A stretch of DNA of 64,000 bases from the NCBI RefSeq assembly GCF_003626645.1, contig NZ_RBAM01000006.1, forward strand, positions 248,001-312,000, written 5' to 3'. Both the position numbers and the translations under genes were made by a program. The DNA is from Streptomyces klenkii (GTDB lineage Bacteria; Actinomycetota; Actinomycetes; Streptomycetales; Streptomycetaceae). How positions within the stretch are numbered: position 1 is the first letter of the stretch; every line of letters begins with the position of its first letter. The notes under the pieces are model-generated. The model was not told the DNA's origin. It saw nothing but the letters and a program-made list of their open reading frames with translations, and made no database searches. Below, in pieces: positions 52,301-61,859 of the stretch.

Positions 52301-52630
52301 GACCCCCGCGACCGCCGCCGCGGCCACCTCGCCCAGGCTGGCGCCGAGCACCGCGGCGGGTTCGAACCCGTGCGACCTCAGCATCTGCGCCAGGGCGTAC
52401 TCGACCATGAAGATCGCCGGCTGGGTGAGCGCGAAGCGCGTCATCGGGCGCTCGGGGCCGTGCCCTTCCGCGTGGATCGCCTCGATGACCGAGTCGCCGC
52501 GCACCTCGCGGACGACCGCGTCGAGCGCGTCGAGGCTCTCGCGGAAGACGGGGTCCGCCCCGTGGAGCCACCTGCCCATCCCGTGGTACTGCGAGCCCTG
52601 GCCCGCGAACAGGAAGACGGGCGTGAGCAT
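49364..52630 (-). CDS. Trans-acting AT-AT-enoylreductase fusion (KirCI-like)
   Basis: 1088 residues from ATG 52630, sharing one base with the upstream stop (TGATG). AT1 at residues 1-320: FAGQGSQYHGMG, GASLGE (Ser ~95), FPFHS (~197). AT2 at 345-640: FPGQGAQAKGMG, GHSLGE (~430), APFHS (~535), the pattern of malonyl-specific ATs. ER at 668-1088: a PfaD-type flavin enoylreductase, recognisable from YGVRLAYAAGGMRHGVSSVDLV, GAPFGVNVTHDP and EAVRIGAGGGIGTPESAAASFVLGA blocks. AT2 should load malonyl onto the AT-less modules. AT1-type domains in such tandems are often acyl hydrolases that clear stalled ACPs. The ER would act in trans because no in-line ER occurs in the visible modules. An ATG at 51646, at the start of AT2, would be an internal start if the two were made separately. 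Confidence 0.93.
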   Translation of the reverse strand: MLTPVFLFAGQGSQYHGMGRWLHGADPVFRESLDALDAVVREVRGDSVIEAIHAEGHGPERPMTRFALTQPAIFMVEYALAQMLRSHGFEPAAVLGASLGEVAAAAVAGVVDPRDCLRSLLRQTELFEAECPRGGMLAVLADVGLARRDPVLAAAHVAAVNSPENFVLAGTAGDLDRIERHLVASGVLCQRLPVLFPFHSPLMDPVEGAFKDLIGGLATRPATVPLISGTTGATVHLPDPAHLWRVLRDPFDLTKALAPLLERDDLLFLDLGPSGSMANLVRAALPPGSTSRVLPLLSPYARDEVLYRAVLDTRPLLAPPAPRTEVKPMSTPVATQDRTAAGGKTLDVYVFPGQGAQAKGMGREVFDRFPDLVARADAVLGYSLRELCLEDPGRNLRDTRYTQPALYAVDALTWLAAVGEGGRLPDYVLGHSLGEFAALFAAGVFDFETGLRLVAERGRLMGQVTGGTMAAVSGVDAALVERVLRDGGFDEIDIANYNAPSQTVIAGPAEAVGRALPLLKEAGARCAPLNVSAPFHSRYMAAAAEEFGRLLERTPFAAPKIPVISNADARPYEAGEVAATLRRQIASPVRWTDSVRLLMGLGDLRVRELGPGQVLTKLVDRIRTEAAPLPAPETTAPPAETAVPVAPVSSGPARSRTTPGSLGSEAFRRDYGVRLAYAAGGMRHGVSSVDLVARMAGAGLLSYFGASGLTPAETAAAVQRIRERVPAGAPFGVNVTHDPFDPRAEDALVDVLVRHDVRFVEAATHVEVTPALVRHRLTGARALPDGTVHVPRKLLAKVTRPDAARLFLSPPPAALAQRLVAEGLLTAEEAEAGQRVALADDVCAVGDAGDHSDMASLWALLPALRRLRAGLGGVAEAVRIGAGGGIGTPESAAASFVLGADFVLTGSVNLCTAESGMSAAAKDLLQDADVHDTAFAPYGDLFELGGRARVLRKGVLFHARAGKLHDLWRNYDAWEAVPAAVRSKVERDYLGASFDEIWARLGRTAGHGLDPKRRMALVFRWYCAQASTWAIDGTPGRVADYQVPCGPALGACNQWLARTPLHAWRDRHADELADRLMTEAAAVAGPAA

Positions 52631-53631
52631 CAGGCGGCGCGCAAGGAGGCTTCGAGGACCTTGTGGCCGGTCGGCAGCTGCTGCACGGACTCCACCGCGA
52701 AGCCCGCCTCTTCCAGGGCACGGCGCATGGCCGGCTCGTCGAGGCCGAGGGTGCCCTCGTCGCAGGCCACGGCCTGGAACATCGCCCGCCAGCCGTCGAT
52801 GTCGTTCTCCACCAGCGGCTCCACCACGAGCAGGCGGGCGCCCTCGGCGCTGCCGGCCATCGCGGTGGCGACGGTGCTCAGGATGCGGACGCAGTTGTCG
52901 TACGTCCAGTCGTGCAGCACGTTCTTGAGCAGGTAGCGGTCGGCGCCGGCGGGCACCTCGGCGAAGAAGTCGCTCGGCGTGAAGGTGATCCGCTCCAGGA
53001 CGGACTCGTCCGCGACCCGGCCCAGGCCCTCGCGGCCCCGGGCGCAGACGCTGGCCCGGTCGGCCACGGTGCCCCGGGCGCCCGGGTGGGCGGCCAGGAT
53101 GCCGGGCAGCAGGCCGCCGCTGCCGCCGCCGACGTCGACGAGGGTCTTCACGCCGCTGAAGTCGTGCTTCTCGACCAGGCAGTGGGCGACCGGCGTCGCC
53201 AGGTCGACCATGCCCTTGTCGAAGAGCTCGGCCGTCTCGGCGTCGTTCTCCAGGTAGGCGTAGAGCGACTGCCCGAAGACCTCCTGGAAGCCCGAGCGGC
53301 CCGTCTTGACGGTGTGCATCAGGCCGGCGAACGCGTCGTCGTACAGCTCGGCGGCGAGGATGGCGAAGTGGCGCTGGGTGAAGGGGTGGTCGGCGCGCAG
53401 CGGCGCGTAGGCCTCGGACAGGCGGAACTTCTCGCCGTCCCGCTCCAGCACGCCCGGCACGGTCAGCATCTGGAGCAGGCGGTACAGCACCTCGGGGTCG
53501 GTGTCGGTGCGCTCGGCCAGCTCGGCCGGCGTCAACGAACCGCCGTCGAGGACGTCGGCTATCTCCAGCCTGGCGGCGACCGCCAGGGCCCGCGCGAACC
53601 AGCCGCTGACGGCCAGCTTGAGGATTTCCAT
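52630..53631 (-). CDS. SAM-dependent O-methyltransferase (hydroxyneurosporene/AdoMet type 2 family)
   Basis: 333 residues from ATG 53631. An N-terminal winged-helix dimerisation domain (ARALAVAARLEIADVL; LTPAELAERTD) is followed by the methyltransferase fold with motif I VDVGGGSGGLLPG (~165) and the LHDW block (~240) containing the catalytic His typical of plant-like and polyketide O-methyltransferases. Length is normal. The NRPS gene ends 22 bases upstream and the AT-AT-ER gene overlaps its stop, so it belongs to the same transcript. It probably makes the methyl ether of the elfamycin backbone (inference by analogy with the kirromycin methoxy group). Confidence 0.92.
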   Translation of the reverse strand: MEILKLAVSGWFARALAVAARLEIADVLDGGSLTPAELAERTDTDPEVLYRLLQMLTVPGVLERDGEKFRLSEAYAPLRADHPFTQRHFAILAAELYDDAFAGLMHTVKTGRSGFQEVFGQSLYAYLENDAETAELFDKGMVDLATPVAHCLVEKHDFSGVKTLVDVGGGSGGLLPGILAAHPGARGTVADRASVCARGREGLGRVADESVLERITFTPSDFFAEVPAGADRYLLKNVLHDWTYDNCVRILSTVATAMAGSAEGARLLVVEPLVENDIDGWRAMFQAVACDEGTLGLDEPAMRRALEEAGFAVESVQQLPTGHKVLEASLRAA

Positions 53632-53653
53632 GGGATGTCTCTCTTTCGGTCGC

Positions 53654-56736
<3,083 letters not shown>

Positions 56737-56740
<4 letters not shown>

Positions 56741-57585
56741 GCGCCGGCTCCCGGGCGGGCGGCCAGCACGCCGGCCACCGACGCCGTGACCTCGGGGGTG
56801 CGCAGCAGGTCGCGGTGCTCGACCTCGAAGCGCTGCTCGCCGGCGATCTCGATGGGGGCGATGCCCGGCGTGGTGCGCATCCGGTTCAGTCCGCTCCGCT
56901 CGCTGGCGGAGGTGATCACGGTGGCCCGCCGCCAGCCCGGCCGCGGGTCGAGACCGGCCGCGGTGGCGAGGTAGGACATGAACGAACCGACCAGGGCGAC
57001 CAGTTCCCCGGCGTAGTCCTCGTCCAGTCCGGCACGGCGGAGCGCGGCGGTGCCGATCGGCCGGAAGGCCGAGTAGAGCCCGGCGGCGAATTCGACCGGC
57101 GCGATGCCGGAGTCCGCGACGAGCCGCTCGGCGGTGCCGGACAGCTCCTCGATCTCCTCCGCTGTCAGGACGGTGGTCATGTTGCCGATGACGCGGCCGA
57201 ACTGAAGGTGGACCGTGGGCACGTCGACGAGCTCGGGGTCGAAGACGACCACGCGCGGCGCGGTGCCCTGCTGTGCGGCGATCTTCTCGGCCAGCACGCC
57301 GGCGAACACCGAGCCCGCGCAATACCCCATGACCGCACGGACCTTGCGTCCGCTCGCGGCCACCTCCGACAGCCAGGGCTCCAGATACGCCTCGCCCAGG
57401 GCGTCCGTTCCGGGGTCGCGGACGGGAGCGACCGTCTGCCACAGGGCGCAGTCGAGATTCAGACCGGGCGCCAGATCGGCGAATCCACCTTCGTTTCGGC
57501 CTGTCACCGGGAAATCGGCAGCGAGCACAATGTCGGTGTCAGCTCCCGCGTCGAGCACGACATTCCACACGGTGGGGTTGGGCAT
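56737..57585 (-). CDS. Alpha/beta-hydrolase-like Dieckmann cyclase with Cys nucleophile (KirHI/FacHI-like)
   Basis: 282 residues from ATG 57585 (MPNPTVWNVV), with GGGGGA about ten bases upstream; an upstream in-frame start at 57633 adds 16 residues. The thioesterase-like fold has GYCAGS in place of GxSxG, giving Cys89. Asp116 (VFDPELVD) and His257 (VEHRDLL) would complete a Cys-Asp-His triad. This is the signature of the family shown to release tetramate and pyridone chains by Dieckmann cyclisation (NcmC, TrdC, KirHI, FacHI). First gene of the operon and coupled to the NRPS, it is expected to cyclise the PCP-bound beta-keto-amide to the 4-hydroxy-2-pyridone ring. No signal peptide, so cytoplasmic. 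Confidence 0.85.
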
Positions 57586-57766
57586 GGAAATTTTTCCCCC
57601 GAATATCGAAAAGCCAGCGACTGATTCGGCCAATTCCCCGACCTTCTCCGGTCAGGCCAGCTGGATCCTAGGGTCAGCCAATCCACCGTGTCCACAGCTC
57701 TTGATCATGGAACGAAGCGTCCCGAACGCCCCTGAACAGCCGGGCGACTTCGCGCCACGACGATAG

Positions 57767-57817
57767 ATTTCAGTCACACTCAGGGAGGGTTTCAGACACT
57801 GCACTGTCACGTTTCGA
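57767..57817 (-). promoter_or_regulatory. Three heptamers at 22-bp spacing, SARP-like operator candidate
   Basis: Read on the minus strand toward the cyclase operon: TCGAAAC (57817-57811), CTGAAAC (57795-57789), CTGAAAT (57773-57767). The spacing is exactly 22 bp, two helical turns, twice. SARP regulators bind heptameric direct repeats spaced 11 or 22 bp. The repeats lie about 180 bases upstream of the cyclase start, in the only sizeable promoter-length gap of that operon. No SARP gene is in the window. Confidence 0.45.
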
Positions 57818-58095
57818 CCGTTTTGCCCGGCGGCTCGCCGAGCCTCCCGCCGCCGCGCCGACGCCCGCCGAGGCCCCGCGGGGCGGCCACCGGCACCCCC
57901 GGGAAACTCCCGAATGCCCGGTATATGGCGTGACCACCCGCATACAAAACATATGGAGCCACCGGGTTTTTCCTCCGCGGAATCCACGCGTCCGGCCGCG
58001 AACGCCTCGCCGGCACCCGGCGCAGCACACGGCCACGGGCCGCACCGGCCGCCCGGACGGGCAACAACACCCTCGGCGGACAAACGGGTCGGCCC

Positions 58096-58143
58096 ACCTG
58101 CTACGTGCGCGAAGGCCGTACCTGCTACATGTGCGACGGCCGG
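58096..58143. repeat. 24-bp imperfect tandem duplication
   Basis: Two adjacent 24-base units (58096-58119 and 58120-58143), both beginning ACCTGCTAC, differ at four positions. They lie in the gap between the cluster and the macrodomain gene. Two copies only, so not a CRISPR. No function assigned. Confidence 0.7.
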
Positions 58144-58197
58144 CCGGGGGCGGACAGAATGCTGATGCCTTCGATGGACCTTTGATGGAGAGGCGGG

Positions 58198-58710
58198 TCA
58201 GTCACCCACCTGCGCGGCGAACGCCTCGTACGCCCGCTCGTCGAAGAGGACGAAGCGGACCTCCTCCACGTTCGTTTCCGCCTGCCGCACCGTCTCGACC
58301 GCGATACGGGCCGCGTCCTCCACCGGCCAGCGGTAGACGCCCGTCGAAATCGCCGGGAAGGCGACCGTCTTCGCGCCCAGTTCGTCCGCCACGCGGAGGG
58401 ATTCGCGGTGACAGGAGGCCAGCAACCCGGAGCGGTCCTCCTCCGCCGAGTGGACGGGGCCCACCGTGTGGATCACCCACCGGGCCGGGAGGTTGCCCGC
58501 TGTCGTGGCGACCGCGCGGCCCGTGGGGAGGCCCTTGCCGTAGTGGGAGGCACGGAGGGCGCGGCAGGCGGTGAGGATTTCGGGGCCGCCCTTGCGGTGG
58601 ACGGCGCCGTCGACGCCGCCGCCCCCGAGGAGTGAGGAGTTCGCGGCGTTGACGACGGCGTCGACGTGCTGTTCGGTGATGTCGCCCCGGACGAGAGTGA
58701 TCACGGTCAT
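58198..58710 (-). CDS. Macrodomain protein, probable O-acetyl-ADP-ribose deacetylase (MacroD/YmdB-like)
   Basis: 170 residues from ATG 58710. A single macrodomain with the ADP-ribose-binding elements VVNAANSSLLGGGGVDGAVH near the N-terminus and AFPAISTGVYRWP in the middle, typical of the MacroD class that hydrolyses O-acetyl-ADP-ribose or removes mono-ADP-ribose. Cytoplasmic, normal length. It stands alone outside the biosynthetic operon and looks like conserved chromosome, marking the right edge of the cluster. Confidence 0.93.
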   Translation of the reverse strand: MTVITLVRGDITEQHVDAVVNAANSSLLGGGGVDGAVHRKGGPEILTACRALRASHYGKGLPTGRAVATTAGNLPARWVIHTVGPVHSAEEDRSGLLASCHRESLRVADELGAKTVAFPAISTGVYRWPVEDAARIAVETVRQAETNVEEVRFVLFDERAYEAFAAQVGD

Positions 58711-58726
58711 GGGGCCATCCTCCCCC

Positions 58727-58743
58727 GTCCGGCCGGGCCGGAC
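58727..58743 (-). terminator. Short hairpin after the small secreted protein gene
   Basis: GTCCGGCC and its complement around a single G, immediately downstream of the stop of the small secreted protein gene (58748) and upstream of the macrodomain start. A compact 8-bp GC stem without T-run; a weak terminator at best. Confidence 0.4.
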
Positions 58744-58747
58744 CGGG

Positions 58748-59116
58748 TCAGATCGGGTAGCGCACGCTGCGGACCGCCGGCTCGGTCAGGGAGCGGCCGG
58801 GGCCGAGGGTGCGGGCGCCGCGGGTGCAGTGGCGGTCGGTGTAGTAGACGACGGTCCGGTTGGTGCCGTTGGTGAGCTTGCGGATCTTCGCGCGGTTCTC
58901 GGTGAGGAGGCTGAAGCACTTGCCGTCCTGCGGGTCCTTCTCGCTTCTGCTCACCTTCTCGGGGAGGCAGGCCACCCCGGGAATGCCGGTGCCCGCTTTG
59001 CAGCGCGAGTAGTCCACGCTCAGGGTGCCGTTCGCGGCGTGCGCCGCGGGTGTGGAGGCGAAGGAGGAGAGCAGGAGTACGGACACGGCGGTGCCAAGGG
59101 CGCGGCGGATACGCAC
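58748..59116 (-). CDS. Small secreted cysteine-containing protein, unknown function
   Basis: 122 residues from GTG 59116, preceded by AAAGGA at good spacing. A clear Sec signal peptide: basic start (RIRRALG), hydrophobic core (TAVSVLLLSSFAS) and AxA-type cleavage after AAHA. The mature part is about 95 residues with four cysteines (SRCKAG, VACLPE, GKCFSL, RHCTRG) that could form two disulphides. Size and secretion recall small extracellular inhibitors of Streptomyces, but I do not recognise the family. Divergent from the iron-box-linked membrane protein gene. Confidence 0.82.
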   Translation of the reverse strand: MRIRRALGTAVSVLLLSSFASTPAAHAANGTLSVDYSRCKAGTGIPGVACLPEKVSRSEKDPQDGKCFSLLTENRAKIRKLTNGTNRTVVYYTDRHCTRGARTLGPGRSLTEPAVRSVRYPI

Positions 59117-59341
59117 GGGATTCCTTTCGTGGTGGCGGGGCGGTGCGGTGCCTCCAGCTATCCACGGCGGCTGGTCCATCCGGCGGAATCACTCGTCGGT
59201 GGGCGCGGCATTGCCACGCCTCCGCGATCTTGGAACAAGCGAGCGGGCGACCCGGGCGGTCTCGGTGTGATCTCGGGGTGGTCACGCTTCTTTCCGGATC
59301 GGGACATATCCATCGGCCGGTTTTGACGGCCCTCGATCAAA

Positions 59342-59360
59342 GTAGGTAAGCCTTGCCTAA
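59342..59360 (+). promoter_or_regulatory. Iron box (DmdR/IdeR-type operator)
   Basis: The 19-bp GTAGGTAAGCCTTGCCTAA matches the actinobacterial iron-box consensus TTAGGTTAGGCTAACCTAA at 14 of 19 positions and keeps the dyad (TAGGTAAG against CTTGCCTA). It ends 26 bases before the start of the membrane-protein gene at 59387, suitable for Fe-dependent repression of that gene. Confidence 0.65.
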
Positions 59361-59386
59361 TTCTTTGCTCGTGCCCTGGAGGTCCC

Positions 59387-59950
59387 GTGTCCGTGCCACA
59401 GCTGCCGCATCCTCAGCCGCGGCCGCTCCGCCTGTACGACTCGTGGTGGACGGTCACGGCCGGCGCGCTCCTGGCGTGTGCGGGCCTGGCCGGCTGCCTC
59501 TGGGTCTCCCTGCACGTACGCACCGACCAGGTCCTGCACACCGGGGCGCTCTTCGTCCACCTCGCCTCCCTGGTGCTCGGCTTCGGCGCGGTGCTGGCCG
59601 CCGACTGGTTCGGGCTGCTGTGGATCACCCGGCGGCTCGGGCTCGCCGAGGCGCTCGGCGCCGTCGGCCGCCTCCACGCGCCCGTCTGGGCCGGGCTGGC
59701 CGGGCTGCTGGTCAGCGGCGCCTTCCTGCACCCGGACCCGGCCTCGCCGCTCACCCGCACCAAGCTCGTGCTGATCCTCGTCCTCACCCTCAACGGCCTC
59801 CAGGCCGGCGTGCTCACCCGGCGCCTGGCCCAGCGCTCCCCCGCCCCGCCCGGCCGCCGGATGGCGGTCTGGGGCGCGAGCACGGCCCTCGTCTCCCAGG
59901 TGTGCTGGTGGGGCGCCGTCGTCATAGGATTCGCCAACGCCCAGCATTGA
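59387..59950 (+). CDS. CopD-like integral membrane protein, probably iron-regulated
   Basis: 187 residues from GTG 59387, preceded by TGGAGG. About five hydrophobic helices (around residues 22-45, 52-80, 90-112, 125-143, 160-182) separated by short charged loops. Histidines occur in or near helices 1-3 (LHVRTDQVLHTG, FVHLASLV, RLHAPVW), reminiscent of CopD-type or haem-binding membrane proteins. No enzymatic motif. Together with the iron box directly upstream it suggests a role in metal or haem handling; this is inference and no substrate can be named. Confidence 0.8.
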   Translation: MSVPQLPHPQPRPLRLYDSWWTVTAGALLACAGLAGCLWVSLHVRTDQVLHTGALFVHLASLVLGFGAVLAADWFGLLWITRRLGLAEALGAVGRLHAPVWAGLAGLLVSGAFLHPDPASPLTRTKLVLILVLTLNGLQAGVLTRRLAQRSPAPPGRRMAVWGASTALVSQVCWWGAVVIGFANAQH

Positions 59951-59997
59951 CCCGACAGTTCGCACCGGTGCGACACGGTTCGACGGAGGAGTTCACC

Positions 59998-60855
59998 ATG
60001 CAGCAGTCCTCGTCCGCCCAGCGGCTCCGGCAAGCCGTCGAGCCCCTCCACGCCGTCGTCTACTTCGCACCCGAGCCCGCCGCGGCAGCCCGCGCGCTCG
60101 GGCTGCCGAGTTGGTGGATGGGGTACTTCGCCGGGCGCGTCGCCCCGCTGGGGCCGCTCGGGCCGGCGCCCGTCGCCGCGATGTTCCACGTGTTCGCCCC
60201 GGCCATGGTGGCCCGCTCGCTGCCCGACGCCTGGGCGTACGCCTCGCCCGAAGCGGTGCTGGAGACGCGCACGGAAGCCGTACGGGCCACCCTGGCCCGT
60301 ACGCTGCCGGCGGGATCCGGCCGCTCCCTCGCCCGGCTCGCCGAGCTCCTGGAGACGGCCGTGGCGGGCTGCGGCTTCGAGGGCAGGCCGCTGGCCGCCG
60401 GCTGGTCCCGGGTACCCCGCCCCGCGGACCCCGCCATGCGCGTCTGGCTGGCGGCCACCGTGCTGCGCGAGCACCGCGGCGACGGCCACGTCCTCGCCGC
60501 GGTCCACGCGGGCCTCACCGGCCTGGACACCACACTCACGCACGTGGCCACCGGTGACGTGCCGCTGGAAGCCGTCCAGGACAACCGCGGCTGGACGGAG
60601 GCCGAGTGGGAGGAGAGCCGCCACAGGCTCACGGAGCGCGGCCTGCTCGACGGCGAGGGGCGGCTGACCGGGGCGGGCGGCGCGCTGCGCCGGCGGCTGG
60701 AGGAGGACACCGACCGGCTGGCCGCGTCACCCCTCGCCGCCCTGGGCGCGGAAGGGACCGAGGAGGCGATCCGCCTCGCCGTCCCGCTCAGCCGTCACCT
60801 CATCGACAGCGGCGTGCTGCCCGTGCCCAATCCCATGGGGGCGCCCCGCCCGTGA
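59998..60855 (+). CDS. SalK / SCO6045-like winged-helix protein
   Basis: 285 residues from ATG 59998, preceded by GGAGGAGTT. N-terminal part resembles the actinobacterial SalK family (LHAVVYFAPEPAAAARALGL; WMGYFAGRVAPLG; FHVFAPAMVARSLPDAW). The C-terminal third reads like a winged-helix domain (RGWTEAEWEESRHRLTERGL; GRLTGAGGALRRRLEE). No signal peptide or membrane segment. Usually annotated only as SalK or hypothetical; the molecular function is not known to me. It follows the membrane protein by 47 bases on the same strand and may share its transcript. Confidence 0.82.
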   Translation: MQQSSSAQRLRQAVEPLHAVVYFAPEPAAAARALGLPSWWMGYFAGRVAPLGPLGPAPVAAMFHVFAPAMVARSLPDAWAYASPEAVLETRTEAVRATLARTLPAGSGRSLARLAELLETAVAGCGFEGRPLAAGWSRVPRPADPAMRVWLAATVLREHRGDGHVLAAVHAGLTGLDTTLTHVATGDVPLEAVQDNRGWTEAEWEESRHRLTERGLLDGEGRLTGAGGALRRRLEEDTDRLAASPLAALGAEGTEEAIRLAVPLSRHLIDSGVLPVPNPMGAPRP

Positions 60856-60874
60856 CGGCCCCGGCGCGCGCCGC

Positions 60875-61729
60875 CTACACGTCCGAGCTCTCCATCGCCC
60901 AGCTCGCCAGGATCCGCAGCGACTCGGCGGAGGGCGAACCGGGCTCGGCGTGGTAGGTGACCAGCTGCTGGTTCTGGTCCGCGGGGAGCACCAGCGTCTC
61001 GTACGACAGGGTCAGCGGGCCCACCACGGGGTGGTGCAGCTTCTTGACGCCGAAGCCCTTGTCCTCCACGTTGTGGGCGGCCCAGAGCGACCGGAACTCC
61101 GGGCTCTTGACGGACAGCTCGCCCACGAGCGCGGCGAGCTGCGGGTCCTCGGGGCAGCGGCCGGCGTCGAGCCTGAGGAAGGCGACGACGTCGGCGGCCT
61201 TCTTCTCCCACTCGGTGTACAGCTCGCGGGTGGCCGGTTCCAGGAAGATCTGCCAGGCCATGTTGCGCTGCCCGGCGGGCATCGCGTCGAGGTCGCCGAG
61301 GAGGGCGCAGGCCATCCGGTTCCAGGCGATGATGTCCAGCCGGCGCCCGACCACGTAGGCCGGGGTGTTCTCCATGCTGTCCAGGAGGTGCTGCACCGAG
61401 GGGCGCACCCGCTGCGGGCGGGGCGGCCGGCACGGGCGCGTCTTCTTCACGCTCGGGCGGACGAGGCGGTTGAGGTGTTCCCGCTCGGCGCCGGTGAGCC
61501 GCAGGGCGTCGGCGATCGCCTCCAGCACGGCGGTGGAGACGTTCTGGCCGTGCCCCTGTTCCAGGCGCGTGTAGTAGGCGACGCTCACGCCGGCGAGCTG
61601 CGCCAGCTCCTCGCGCCGCAGGCCGGGCACCCGGCGCCGCCCGCCGTAGGGCGTGAGGCCCACTTCGGCGGGCTGGAGGCGGGCCCGCCTGCTGCGGAGG
61701 AACTCGCTCAGTTCGGTGCGCTGGTCCAT
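60875..61729 (-). CDS. XRE-family regulator with MmyB-like ligand-binding domain
   Basis: 284 residues from ATG 61729. N-terminal helix-turn-helix (RVPGLRREELAQLAGVS, YYTRLEQGHGQNVS) followed by the MmyB-type domain (YVVGRRLDIIAWNRMACALLGD; ELYTEWEKKAADVVAFLR; KKLHHPVVGPLTLSYE), thought to bind a fatty-acid-like ligand. It is divergent from the alcohol dehydrogenase gene across 130 bases containing a palindrome, the common arrangement for a regulator of that dehydrogenase. It converges with the SalK-like gene with only 19 bases between stops. Confidence 0.92.
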   Translation of the reverse strand: MDQRTELSEFLRSRRARLQPAEVGLTPYGGRRRVPGLRREELAQLAGVSVAYYTRLEQGHGQNVSTAVLEAIADALRLTGAEREHLNRLVRPSVKKTRPCRPPRPQRVRPSVQHLLDSMENTPAYVVGRRLDIIAWNRMACALLGDLDAMPAGQRNMAWQIFLEPATRELYTEWEKKAADVVAFLRLDAGRCPEDPQLAALVGELSVKSPEFRSLWAAHNVEDKGFGVKKLHHPVVGPLTLSYETLVLPADQNQQLVTYHAEPGSPSAESLRILASWAMESSDV

Positions 61730-61779
61730 GCCCACCAGTATGCGGGGGTGCCGGGGCCCGGTGAGAGGGGCCAGGGTGA

Positions 61780-61790
61780 CACTGCCAGTG
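61780..61790. promoter_or_regulatory. CACTGCCAGTG palindrome in the XRE-ADH divergent promoter
   Basis: An 11-bp perfect palindrome with a single central base, roughly midway between the two divergent starts (61729 and 61860). It is well placed to be the operator of the XRE regulator on both promoters. Confidence 0.5.
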
Positions 61791-61859
61791 GTAGGAACGG
61801 CAAGCGTACGTTCCGCCGGGTTCTGGCTGGGGCTCGCGGGCCGACGCATGCTTGCGGGC

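Larger units (their letters stand above)
57634..58197. other. Gene-free region at the right boundary of the cluster
   Basis: About 560 bases between the cyclase operon and the macrodomain gene. The open frames here are Arg/Pro-rich and unconvincing. It is less GC-rich in places and should hold the promoter of the cyclase-NRPS operon. It contains a triple heptamer repeat (57767-57817) and a 24-bp tandem duplication (58096-58143), both listed separately. No tRNA or attachment site was seen. Confidence 0.6.

Noticed and set aside
57652..58097. Overlapping minus-strand frames in the gap right of the cyclase gene
   Set aside because: Low-complexity Arg/Ala/Gly translation, no ribosome-binding site and no family; treated as intergenic.
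58096..58143. Possible CRISPR repeat
   Set aside because: Only two directly adjacent units with no spacer and no cas genes.
58057..58167. A plus-strand Cys-rich reading (TCYVREGRTCYMCDGR) that looks like a small peptide
   Set aside because: No in-frame start codon or ribosome-binding site; it arises from the 24-bp tandem repeat.
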